Assembly (NCBI GenBank): GCA_009885955.1
Contig: VFJS01000059.1
Coordinates: 1 to 60,857 of the forward strand
Reading direction: 5' to 3'
Length of the DNA stretch: 60,857 bases
From: Spirochaetia bacterium
Lineage (GTDB): Bacteria; Spirochaetota; UBA4802; UBA5550
Part shown: positions 32,917-40,541 of the stretch, piece after piece
Position numbering within the stretch: position 1 is the first letter of the stretch
Layout of the letters: each line of letters opens with the position of its first letter
Made by a program: the position numbers and the translations under genes
The notes under the pieces: generated by a model
Seen by the model: the letters and a program-made list of their open reading frames with translations, nothing else
The model's database searches: none
What the model was told of the DNA's origin: nothing

Positions 32917-33939
32917 ATGAAAGTTTCCCGCTGGTATAATAACGCTGATATCAGGCTTGAAGAGGCTCCAACTCCAATACCCGGCCCCAAAGAGATGTTG
33001 GTCAAGGTCTTTGCGTGCGGTATTTGCGGAAGCGATATTGTCGAGTGGTACCGGCTGCCGCGCGCGCCGCTTATCCAGGGGCACGAGATCGGCGCAATGG
33101 TGGTTGAAACCGGAAGTTCTGTGAAGAAATTCAAGGCAGGAGACCGTGTTTTCATTGCTCCCAAGGTTGCATGCCTGGAGTGTGAATATTGCCGCAATGG
33201 CCATCATCCTGTCTGCTCAAATATCAAAGACCGGCTTCCAGGCGGTTATGCTGAATTTATCCTTGTCCCCGAAGCCCTTGTGGAGAAAGGGACCTACCGC
33301 CTGCCGGACAAAATGACCTATGAGCAGAGCACCTTTATTGAACCACTTGCCTGTGTCATCCGTGCCCAGCGGCTCGGCGGGATCGCCCGTAACCAGTCTG
33401 TCCTTATCATGGGATGCGGTATGTCGGGCCTTCTTCATGTCAAACTTGCCAGGGCAAAAGGCTGCACGATAGCGGTAACGGATGTAAATCCAAGGAGGCT
33501 TGCCCTGGCAAAAAAGTCCGGCGCAAGTATCATCATTGATGCCACAGAGGCAGTGCCTGACAGGCTGTATGCGGAAAACGGCAGGAAGGCGGATGCTGTG
33601 ATCCTGTGCACATCAGCTCTTTCTGCCATTGATCAGGCATGGAAATGCGTGGATAAAGGCGGGGTGGTCGTTTTTTTCGCTGTCCCGGCGCCCGGGAAAC
33701 AGGTCACCATTCCCATCAACGATTTCTGGACCAAGGAGATACGGGTCCTGACATCGTACTATTGCGGGCCTGACGACATTACTTCAGCTATTGAGATGCT
33801 CGGCTCGGGGTCTATAATCATTGAAGACCTGATCACGCACCGGCTTCCCCTGGAGGAGACTGCAAAGGGTTTCAAACTCGTGCTCGACGGCCAGGATTCC
33901 ATAAAGGTGATTATCAACCCCAACCCAGAGGAGAAATGA
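32917..33939 (+). CDS. Zinc-dependent medium-chain alcohol dehydrogenase
   Basis: The 340-residue enzyme has all family motifs: catalytic zinc ligands in CGICGSD and GHEIG, the structural zinc set CLECEYCRNGHHPVC (near residue 90), and a Rossmann loop GCGMSG (near residue 166). An Asp at the end of strand beta-2 (VTDVNPRR) favours NAD over NADP. It is most like threonine or sorbitol dehydrogenases. Its place directly behind lsrF suggests it supplies or drains that enzyme's sugar-phosphate-derived substrate. Its stop codon overlaps the start of a broken third gene (ATGA). Confidence 0.9.
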   Translation: MKVSRWYNNADIRLEEAPTPIPGPKEMLVKVFACGICGSDIVEWYRLPRAPLIQGHEIGAMVVETGSSVKKFKAGDRVFIAPKVACLECEYCRNGHHPVCSNIKDRLPGGYAEFILVPEALVEKGTYRLPDKMTYEQSTFIEPLACVIRAQRLGGIARNQSVLIMGCGMSGLLHVKLARAKGCTIAVTDVNPRRLALAKKSGASIIIDATEAVPDRLYAENGRKADAVILCTSALSAIDQAWKCVDKGGVVVFFAVPAPGKQVTIPINDFWTKEIRVLTSYYCGPDDITSAIEMLGSGSIIIEDLITHRLPLEETAKGFKLVLDGQDSIKVIINPNPEEK

Positions 33940-34105
33940 CCACAGTGCATGAGGTCATCAATTATACCGGCGTAGGTTGCTTCCAGAAGAATTAAAGCGG
34001 CTGGGGGTGTACTGCCTTGAGCATGATGTCAAGGACCAGGATTTTATTGACAATGCCGTAAAGTATGCTATGAATAAAAATATTCTCCCTAAAAAAGAAA
34101 AATAG
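33936..34105 (+). pseudogene. Remnant of a third gene of the lsrF-adh operon
   Basis: An ATG at 33936 overlaps the dehydrogenase stop codon in the way of a coupled operon gene, but its frame ends after 19 codons (33995). A second frame, open from 33953 to the TAG at 34103-34105, encodes plausible C-terminal protein text (LLPEELKRLGVYCLEHDVKD, then QDFIDNAVKYAMNK). The simplest reading is a gene that kept its first codons and its tail after an internal deletion. I do not recognise the family. Confidence 0.45.
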
Positions 34106-34269
34106 TTCTTTCCTTACTTCTGTATTCTTAATTGTTAAAAATAAAAAATGTTTCATCGCAAACCTCGGAAAGCACATAGAGTCAAAGTGAGTTATTCAGA
34201 AGTCAAACTTTCTCACTTAAATATTTTGAATGCGACACAATTTCACGAGAGCGCTTACGAAATGCCCAC

Positions 34270-34398
34270 ATGACAGGGGAAAAAAGCCTGAGAGACATTT
34301 CAGGATCAGCCTTATCGGAAACGGGGATCAGCCGTTTCCTATCCCGTGATATGTATTATAAAAATAATACCATTTACACTAAAACGATCTTTTCGTGA
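34270..34398 (+). pseudogene. Possible transposase fragment
   Basis: A 42-codon frame encodes MTGEKSLRDISGSALSETGI then SRFLSRD, which looks like the N-terminal region of some DDE transposases but is too short to be sure. It overlaps the 3' end of hicB on the other strand. It may mark a rearrangement between the lsrF cassette and the hicAB element. Confidence 0.25.
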
Positions 34399-34796
34399 AA
34401 TATCTTTTCGATTTTTTTGAGCGTCGTCAATGTCGGGTTTGCCTTTCTAGGATTCTCGAATTTCTGGTAGCTCTGAAAATTTATCTCAAGCAGTTCAGCC
34501 GCTTTCTGCTGCGTGAGTCCCTTCTCAATCCGTTTCAGCTTCATCCATACCGCAAAGGCAATCCTTGTTTCGGGCGCAATGTAATGGACATCCCTTCCGG
34601 TCATTTTTGACGGTCTCGGAATATCCATCTTTCTAAGATCTATTGATTCAAGGTACCCGGAAAGAGCCTCTGCTGCCATCTCCTGGGCATTTTGAAGCGT
34701 ATCCCCGAAAGTATGACACCCCGGAAGGTCTGGAAATTCGACAAAAAAGGTTTTGTCGCTTTTGGAATATTTTATTTTTGCGGGATATTGAATCAT
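34374..34796 (-). CDS. hicB: HicB-type antitoxin with C-terminal HTH
   Basis: The 140-residue protein has an N-terminal HicB domain (KIKYSKSDKTFFVEFPDLPG, CHTFGDTLQNAQEMAAEAL), the partial RNase-H-like fold that blocks HicA. The C-terminal half is a helix-turn-helix (LTQQKAAELLEINFQSYQKF) that would bind its own promoter. Its ATG overlaps the hicA stop codon (ATGA), the usual co-translated order of toxin first. Autoregulation is expected from the family; the target site is probably around 34978-35006. Confidence 0.93.
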   Translation of the reverse strand: MIQYPAKIKYSKSDKTFFVEFPDLPGCHTFGDTLQNAQEMAAEALSGYLESIDLRKMDIPRPSKMTGRDVHYIAPETRIAFAVWMKLKRIEKGLTQQKAAELLEINFQSYQKFENPRKANPTLTTLKKIEKIFHEKIVLV

Positions 34797-34972
34797 TGCA
34801 AGCCTCCGTCCTTCATTAGTCTGTGTAAAATGCCCGTTGGTAAATCCTTGTTTCCATGAACAGGGACGGAAAGGGTCTTTGTACCTTTAATTATTATGTG
34901 GTGTGAACCTTTTATCCTGTCCAGCGCCCAGCCCTCTTTTTTGAGCAATTTAATAAGCTGTTTCCCTGTCAT
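34793..34972 (-). CDS. hicA: HicA mRNA interferase toxin
   Basis: The 59-residue protein has the dsRBD-like HicA fold: MTGKQLIKLLKKEGWALDRI, then KGSHHIIIKG with the catalytic His (GSHH), and SVPVHGNKDLPTGILHRL at the end. HicA cleaves mRNA in a translation-independent way and is neutralised by HicB, encoded just downstream with a 4-base overlap. The promoter's -10 box ends only 5 bases before the ATG, so the message is probably leaderless. Confidence 0.93.
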   Translation of the reverse strand: MTGKQLIKLLKKEGWALDRIKGSHHIIIKGTKTLSVPVHGNKDLPTGILHRLMKDGGLQ

Positions 34973-34977
34973 AATTC

Positions 34978-35006
34978 AATATACCGCCTTTAAGATGTAA
35001 TGTCAA
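34978..35006 (-). promoter_or_regulatory. hicAB promoter
   Basis: Read on the minus strand, TTGACA (35006-35001) and TATATT (34983-34978) are separated by exactly 17 bases. Transcription should begin at about 34971-34972, which is the hicA ATG itself. This is one of the best promoter matches in the window. Confidence 0.75.
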
Positions 35007-35039
35007 CCATTTTTTATATCCGGGAGGGGCGCTTCGGTG

Positions 35040-36200
35040 TCAATGTCTGGCACCTGATACTTTCGGTGATTCCAGTAAAAGGGACGCGAAAAGGCTTTCC
35101 TGTACTTTTTGAACATCCTGCATATCGTCCAGGTGATAATAATGCTGCGTCATCTCTGCCGTAAGATGTCCGGTGATACTCTGAATTTTTTGAAGCGGAA
35201 TGTTCGCATTGATTAAAAGTGAGTTAAGGAAATGTCTATGAGAGTGAAAGGTGATATTTCTCTCCCTTCGGGTTTTTTCGGTGATACCGATTGAAGCCAT
35301 AGCGTCATACAAGTTATCTGTTATGATTTTCGGCTCGGTAGGGTAGGCGCTGGACTTGTTGGCGTAAAAGATGAATGATTCGTCAGTCATCGGATAAGGA
35401 TTCGACGCGATCAATCTATTAAGTGTATCAATAACTGTTCGCGGAATAAAGATATTACGGGCACGTCCGGTCTTTGTCGTTTGATTGAGTTTCCGTAGTG
35501 TATGGTCCCAGCTTCTTCGACAGTGAATGTATTTATCCTTTAGATGATAATCGGATAAAACAAGCCCTAAAACTTCACCGAGTCTAAGTCCCGTTGAGGC
35601 GGCAAGCAAAGATGCGGCATAGGCTCTAAAGTCCTGCCACTCTGCATCAAAGAGTTTTCTCACTTCATCAACAGTCAGTATTCCTTTATGCTTTGTATTA
35701 TTTGCAGCACGGTCTATTCGCGGAATTCCCCTAATAAGAGATTGTTCTTCAGCAGCTTCGAGGACTAATTTTATGATAGAAAGGACATGGTTGATTGTCG
35801 CGCCTGAATACTGCTTATTAAAAAGATCATTGCGAAAGTTTTTAATAACAGTCCGGTCAATGTTTTGCAGACGTATTTTTCCGATTATCGGAAGGATAAG
35901 GTTTTTCATTGTCCGGTCAAGCTGAATACAGTGACGCTCACTTATACGCATGCCGCGAACGCGCTTATCGGTGGCCCAGCTGCCAGACCAATCAAAGAAT
36001 CCCCGTGAAAAATTTTCAAAGATGACATTTTCTCGAAGAACGATCTGCCCATTATGCAGGTAGTCAATTGAAAAGCTCTCTGCTCTGTTTCGTGTTGTCT
36101 GTCCTGTGCTTTTTGCAGTTGTATAGGTATTGCTGGCGGTCTTGAATCGTACATACCAGACCTTTCCGCGTTTGAAGAGTGAGAATGGTTTTCCGTGCAT
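35040..36200 (-). CDS. Tyrosine recombinase/integrase
   Basis: The 386-residue protein is a phage-type tyrosine integrase. An arm/core-binding SAM-like domain occupies roughly residues 90-190. The catalytic residues are visible: Arg in STGLRLGEVLG, HSHRHF (HxxR pattern), the His in ITGHLTAEMTQ, and the nucleophile Tyr in HYYH. I chose ATG 36200 because AAGGGGGCTTTAAG precedes it; the longer frame to 36383 runs into the tRNA gene. The gene lies 124 bases from the 3' end of tRNA-Arg, the classic attachment site for such elements. With hicAB beside it, it marks an integrated element that would extend leftward. Confidence 0.92.
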   Translation of the reverse strand: MHGKPFSLFKRGKVWYVRFKTASNTYTTAKSTGQTTRNRAESFSIDYLHNGQIVLRENVIFENFSRGFFDWSGSWATDKRVRGMRISERHCIQLDRTMKNLILPIIGKIRLQNIDRTVIKNFRNDLFNKQYSGATINHVLSIIKLVLEAAEEQSLIRGIPRIDRAANNTKHKGILTVDEVRKLFDAEWQDFRAYAASLLAASTGLRLGEVLGLVLSDYHLKDKYIHCRRSWDHTLRKLNQTTKTGRARNIFIPRTVIDTLNRLIASNPYPMTDESFIFYANKSSAYPTEPKIITDNLYDAMASIGITEKTRRERNITFHSHRHFLNSLLINANIPLQKIQSITGHLTAEMTQHYYHLDDMQDVQKVQESLFASLLLESPKVSGARH

Positions 36201-36324
36201 CTTAAAGCCCCCTTGTACAGGTGCAACAAAGGATTTTGTCACACTAATGTCACACCTGTGAGATTTTAAGAAGCGCCGGTTGACCGGTAGCCTCATAAGC
36301 CCTGAATGATTCAGGACTTTCCTT

Positions 36325-36398
36325 CGCGCCCGGAGGGAGTCGAACCCCCAACCTACGGATTCGTAGTCCGGTACTCTATCCAATTGAGCTACGGACGC
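36325..36398 (-). tRNA. tRNA-Arg (anticodon ACG)
   Basis: The 74-base cloverleaf has acceptor arms GCGTCCG/CGGGCGC, a D-arm TAGCTCAATTGGATAGAGTA, the loop CTACGAA with anticodon ACG, and a T-arm GGGGGTTCGACTCCC. Base pair 27-43 is a C-T mismatch at the base of the anticodon stem. CCA is not encoded. Its 3' end faces the integrase. Confidence 0.95.
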
Positions 36399-36418
36399 AT
36401 TTTTTATTCGAGTTTTCC

Positions 36419-36760
36419 TTATATATCTATTTTTTCCGAGATCTTCCGGATATATGGAAAATCGTATTCCCTGCTATTTTTTATCATCAGCGTTCCGTAT
36501 ATGCATATTCCGGAATAGACCAGGTATAAAAAATAAATCATTGATACCATGACCAGCTTAAGAATCCCCGAACTTCTCGGAATGAATACCATTGAGAAGG
36601 AGAGGAGAATGGACGGCACCGCAAAAATTACCGCCAGGACAAAACCCTGCCTGGCATGCCTCATGAGAAAAATATCATCCTTTTTTAATGTCATTACCGC
36701 AATCCAGCCAATGAACGGCAGATAGGTAATGAATTTAAGATTTTTGATAATCTCAGCCAT
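36419..36760 (-). CDS. Small membrane protein (DUF4870/Tic20-like)
   Basis: The 113-residue protein has about three membrane helices (residues 10-24, 38-62 and 68-92) separated by a conserved-looking FLMRHARQGFVLAV stretch, a pattern shared by DUF4870 and MamF/Tic20-like proteins. The function of that superfamily is unknown. It sits between tRNA-Ser(GCT) and tRNA-Arg on the same strand, and is probably transcribed with them. Confidence 0.72.
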   Translation of the reverse strand: MAEIIKNLKFITYLPFIGWIAVMTLKKDDIFLMRHARQGFVLAVIFAVPSILLSFSMVFIPRSSGILKLVMVSMIYFLYLVYSGICIYGTLMIKNSREYDFPYIRKISEKIDI

Positions 36761-36768
36761 AATTTTTT

Positions 36769-36855
<87 letters not shown>

Positions 36856-36892
36856 ATTGGAAAATTACTTAAATGAAATACTTCATTTAATA

Positions 36893-36976
36893 CGGAGAAT
36901 GAGGGATTCGAACCCCCGGAGCAGTTAGCTCAACGGTTTTCAAGACCGCCTCCATAGACCACTCGGACAATTCTCC
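36893..36976 (-). tRNA. tRNA-Ser (anticodon TGA)
   Basis: The 84-base gene has acceptor arms GGAGAAT/ATTCTCC, an anticodon loop CTTGAAA with anticodon TGA, a long variable arm (GAGCTAACTGCTC) and a T-arm ending TCGAATCCCT. CCA is not encoded. It heads the tRNA cluster. Confidence 0.95.
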
Positions 36977-36983
36977 ACATACG

Positions 36984-37011
36984 AATTTAATTGTGCCCCA
37001 TTTTATGTCAA
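36984..37011 (-). promoter_or_regulatory. Promoter of the tRNA-Ser cluster
   Basis: On the minus strand TTGACA (37011-37006) and TAAATT (36989-36984) are 16 bases apart. The predicted start is near 36977, directly at the tRNA 5' end. Confidence 0.55.
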
Positions 37012-37122
37012 ATAAAAAAGGAATAATTTTTTATGGAACAACGGTAAATTCAGTATATTTTTTTGATAGACATCAATTTTGTTTTAATGAAAATGATTCT
37101 CACATACTACCGGAGAAAATTG

Positions 37123-38010
37123 ATGAAACATTACAACCGCGAATCTGGCACATTTATCGGCAAAGGGGGATTAGAGATATTCTTCCAGTGCTGGAAGGCT
37201 GCAAAACCAAGGGGTATCGTTGTAATAGTCCATGGCCTTGGGGAGCATTCCGGCAGGTTCACCAATATTATACATGGGCTGGCAGGAAAGAATATCTCGG
37301 TCTACGCAATGGATCTGAGGGGGCATGGAAAGTCCCGCGGGAAAAGGGGGCATGTCTGCTCATTCATGGATTATGTGGCAGACCTTAATATTTATATTGA
37401 AATCATCAGGGGCAATTATAATAAAATGCCAATTATCATGCTCGGGCACAGCATGGGCGGGCTCATCGCGATTACGTATGCCATAATCCATAAGGATGAT
37501 GTTTCCGGCCTTGTTCTGTCCGCCCCGCTTCTGAAATTTGCAATTGAAGTCCCATCGTGGAAAAAATTTTTCGGCCGCATCCTGTCGCGCATAGCCCCGT
37601 CTTTCTCCATGCGTACGGGCCTGAACCCGGCAGACCTGAGCCATGACAGTGATGTTATTGATGACTATGAGAATGATATCCTTGTTCATGACAGGGCTTC
37701 ATCACGGTGGTTCACTGAAGTTGAAAAAGCCATGGAGGATTGCATGGAATCGGCAGATGAACTTACCCTCCCGTTGTTCATTGTTCATGGGAAGGATGAT
37801 AAAATTGTTGATCACAGCGGGAGCCTTCTCCTTTATGAACGGGCATTCTCAGATAAAAGCGAACTCCATGTCATTGACGGCTTCTACCATGAACCCATGA
37901 ATGAATCCGGCGCGGAGAGGACAAAAATTATAGATATCATTTCAACATGGATTTTGAAGACTGCAGCAGAATCAGTGAAGGCAGGGAAACCGGAGAAAAA
38001 AAATTTATAA
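37123..38010 (+). CDS. Monoacylglycerol lipase-like alpha/beta hydrolase
   Basis: The 295-residue protein is a lysophospholipase/monoacylglycerol-lipase-type hydrolase. It has the HGLGEHSGRF oxyanion motif, DLRGHGKSRGKRGH, the nucleophile elbow GHSMGG, the acid Asp in VHGKDDKIV and the base His in GFYHEPMNE. I chose ATG 37123, which follows CGGAGAAAATTG; in-frame ATGs from 37063 have no site. There is no signal peptide, so it should act on intracellular acyl-glycerols or lysolipids. It is followed 21 bases later by the DAHP synthase gene on the same strand. Confidence 0.9.
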   Translation: MKHYNRESGTFIGKGGLEIFFQCWKAAKPRGIVVIVHGLGEHSGRFTNIIHGLAGKNISVYAMDLRGHGKSRGKRGHVCSFMDYVADLNIYIEIIRGNYNKMPIIMLGHSMGGLIAITYAIIHKDDVSGLVLSAPLLKFAIEVPSWKKFFGRILSRIAPSFSMRTGLNPADLSHDSDVIDDYENDILVHDRASSRWFTEVEKAMEDCMESADELTLPLFIVHGKDDKIVDHSGSLLLYERAFSDKSELHVIDGFYHEPMNESGAERTKIIDIISTWILKTAAESVKAGKPEKKNL

Positions 38011-38031
38011 AATAATACCCGGGAATAGAGA

Positions 38032-39378
38032 TTGGAAAATTCAAAAAACACGGGATGGGAAAGGGGGAGCTGGAAAGAGCGCAAATCCCTGCATCAGCCT
38101 GTATACAGCAACAGTAGCGCATATGAGGACATCCTTTTAAAAATTGGCTCCTATCCCCCTCTTGTTTTTATTGGCGAAGTCGAAAATCTCAAAAAGCAGA
38201 TTGCCGATGCCGGCATGGGGAAGAGATTTATTCTCCAGGGCGGCGATTGCGCTGAAAGATTCATCGACTGCAGCGACAGGCTCATCATAAACAAGATTAA
38301 GATACTTCTGCAGATGAGCGTCATTCTGGCATATGGCGCGAGGAAACCGGTGGTTCGAATCGGAAGGATTGCCGGCCAGTATTCAAAGCCGAGGTCCAGT
38401 CCCACCGAGATCATTGATGGAAAATCTGTTCCAACCTACAGGGGCGATGCTGTTAACATGTACGGGACTGCAGACAGCGAAAGGGAGCCCGACCCTGAAA
38501 GGCTCATCCTTGCTTATTTTCACTCTGTTGCAACCCTTAATTTCATCCGGGCAATAATTTCAGGCGGATTCGCAGACCTCCATCATCCCTATAACTGGAA
38601 CCTTCATTCCATAGAAAAGACCAGGGAATGGCCTATGTATAATGAGACGGTGGAAAGGATTCTCGATGCGATTAATTTCATGGAGTCTTTCGGAGGCCTT
38701 AATCCCGAGAGCCTTGGGAAGGTCGATTTTTTTATATCACATGAGGGGCTGCTTCTCGGTTATGAAGAAGCGCTGACAAGAAAGGATTCTTCCACAGGGA
38801 AATATTACAATCTCGGTTCACACATGATCTGGATAGGAGAAAGGACCCTCTTTAAAGGGAGTTCCCATGTGGAATATTTCAGGGGCATTTCAAATCCAAT
38901 AGGCATGAAAGTGAGCCACCGGATCGATACCGGGCATCTCATGGATATAATCTCCGATCTGAATCCCCGTAATGAAGAAGGGAGAATTACTCTGATAACC
39001 AGGTACGGCTCAGAAAAAGTGGCAGGGCATCTGCCCGGGCTTATCAGAGAGATAAAAAAATCCGGACTTAAGGTCACATGGAGCTGCGATCCAATGCACG
39101 GGAATATCATTCAAACAGTCGGAAACATGAAGACCAGGGATTTTGATGATATTCTTAAAGAGGTAAGCCTGTCATTTAAAATTCACCGGGAATCGGGCAC
39201 ACATATCGGCGGTGTCCATTTTGAACTCACCGGCGAGGATGTGACGGAATGTACCGGGGGGGCGCTGGATCTTCAGGACAAGGACTTGCATGAGAATTAT
39301 GAGACGTATTGCGATCCCCGGCTTAACTATACTCAGAGCATGGAAATGGCATTCCTCATCTCGGGGCTTCTGAAATAA
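38032..39378 (+). CDS. Class II DAHP synthase
   Basis: The 448-residue protein is a class II (plant/Mycobacterium-type) 3-deoxy-7-phosphoheptulonate synthase, which joins phosphoenolpyruvate and erythrose 4-phosphate at the head of the shikimate pathway. Signatures are WKERKSLHQPVY near the N-terminus, FILQGGDCAERFID (metal-binding Cys), GQYSKPRSSPTE, YRGDAVN, HHPYNWNL, WIGERT, TWSCDPMHGN and GGVHFELTGEDVTECTGG. The start is an uncommon TTG at 38032; later ATGs would cut off the conserved N-terminal region, so TTG is preferred. It lies just behind the lysophospholipase-like gene. Confidence 0.94.
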   Translation: MENSKNTGWERGSWKERKSLHQPVYSNSSAYEDILLKIGSYPPLVFIGEVENLKKQIADAGMGKRFILQGGDCAERFIDCSDRLIINKIKILLQMSVILAYGARKPVVRIGRIAGQYSKPRSSPTEIIDGKSVPTYRGDAVNMYGTADSEREPDPERLILAYFHSVATLNFIRAIISGGFADLHHPYNWNLHSIEKTREWPMYNETVERILDAINFMESFGGLNPESLGKVDFFISHEGLLLGYEEALTRKDSSTGKYYNLGSHMIWIGERTLFKGSSHVEYFRGISNPIGMKVSHRIDTGHLMDIISDLNPRNEEGRITLITRYGSEKVAGHLPGLIREIKKSGLKVTWSCDPMHGNIIQTVGNMKTRDFDDILKEVSLSFKIHRESGTHIGGVHFELTGEDVTECTGGALDLQDKDLHENYETYCDPRLNYTQSMEMAFLISGLLK

Positions 39379-39386
39379 ATCCTGCC

Positions 39387-40340
39387 CTATTCAGTAACAG
39401 TTTCTATATGGTTGGGGCCCTTTGATGCGGCTCTGTCAATGCCTTTCATAGAGCGTTTTATCAGCGATTCCAGGAGAAAGTCATTCATGACCAGGCCGCC
39501 GGAAGTTTTTTTTGTTTCCATCATAATATCGTCGGGTGATATTTCCGAGATACCGAAGGACAATTCCAGGATCACCTTTTTTTCATTAATCGCAATCGGC
39601 ATTTTTGAAAGGGAGGATAGAATCCTTTCCGCAACTTTAACAGCATTATCTGTTCCTGAATCCGGGAGGATGATCAGAAAATCAGCCATGTCATATCTCC
39701 CTATTTTATCATAGGGCCGGCAGGTTGATTTCAGCCTGTTGCTAATTTCCATCAGGATACCGCTTCCCTCAATACCTCCATGAAAATCGGAGATACTTTC
39801 AAGGTTTGATATGTTGAACATGATTGCAGAAATATTTTTTTTATCCCTTGCGGCCCGGCCCATTTCATGGAGGGCTTCATCCATAAGCGCCCGGCGGTTC
39901 AGCAGATTTGTGAGGGGGTCCTCTTTTGCAAGTTTCATCAGCTTTTTTTTGGATTTTACGACTTTATCCTCAAGGACAATTATTTTTTTTGCTTTTTTTA
40001 CCCTGAGAAAAAGGTCTTCTGTGCTGAAAGGCCTGAATATATAATCATCAGCGCCGGCACTTATGAGGGGATACAGCTCTTTCTCCCTTTCCCTTGAAGC
40101 AATGATAATGATGTAGATATAGTATTTCTTTTTTATATGCCTTATCTTTCTGCATAAATCCCCGCAGTCGTAATCCTCTTTTCCCCAGTTTATCAGGACC
40201 AGCTGGATGTTATCATCTCTGATTTTTTCAACAGCATTTTCATAAGCATCAATGGAACTGATGGAATAATCTGAATGTGATAATGATTTTTTAACTGCAA
40301 GAAGTGAATTTTGAGTGCTGTTAATTAAAAGAACTTCCAT
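39387..40340 (-). CDS. Degenerate receiver-GGDEF protein
   Basis: The 317-residue protein fuses a response-regulator receiver domain (residues 1-115) to a GGDEF domain (140-300). Both look inactive. The phospho-acceptor Asp is Asn51 (VLINW), and the conserved Lys is Arg103 (FRPF). The GGDEF loop is DMADF (217-221) and the first metal Asp is Asn176. However RPYD (208-211) stands five residues before DMADF, the exact spacing of the inhibitory I-site. It may therefore be a c-di-GMP receptor rather than a cyclase; that is inference. It is convergent with the DAHP synthase gene. Confidence 0.85.
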   Translation of the reverse strand: MEVLLINSTQNSLLAVKKSLSHSDYSISSIDAYENAVEKIRDDNIQLVLINWGKEDYDCGDLCRKIRHIKKKYYIYIIIIASREREKELYPLISAGADDYIFRPFSTEDLFLRVKKAKKIIVLEDKVVKSKKKLMKLAKEDPLTNLLNRRALMDEALHEMGRAARDKKNISAIMFNISNLESISDFHGGIEGSGILMEISNRLKSTCRPYDKIGRYDMADFLIILPDSGTDNAVKVAERILSSLSKMPIAINEKKVILELSFGISEISPDDIMMETKKTSGGLVMNDFLLESLIKRSMKGIDRAASKGPNHIETVTE

Positions 40341-40437
40341 AAAATTTCACACCTGAAATTCTTGATAGGGTAAATCGCAATATCAAAAAAATTAATCGTC
40401 AAAAAAAATTTCTGATATCTTTAATTTTTATCCCCTC

Positions 40438-40471
40438 AAAGGAACCGACTAATGTAATCGGGGTTTCCTTT
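40438..40471. terminator. Hairpin downstream of sppA
   Basis: AAAGGAA-CCGA (40438-40448) pairs with TCGG (40458-40461) and TTCCTTT (40465-40471) around a short bulge. It lies about 70 bases past the sppA stop codon. There is no T-run, so it may be a processing or pausing site rather than an intrinsic terminator. Confidence 0.35.
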
Positions 40472-40541
40472 ATATAGAGACGGAGAATTAAAAATATAAT
40501 AGCTTTATTGCCGGAATTTGTCAACTAAATAAATAATCCCG

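Noticed and set aside
36325-36350. Second attachment copy of the tRNA-Arg 3' end
   Set aside because: I looked for a direct repeat of this sequence to the left and found none by eye, so no left border of the element is claimed.
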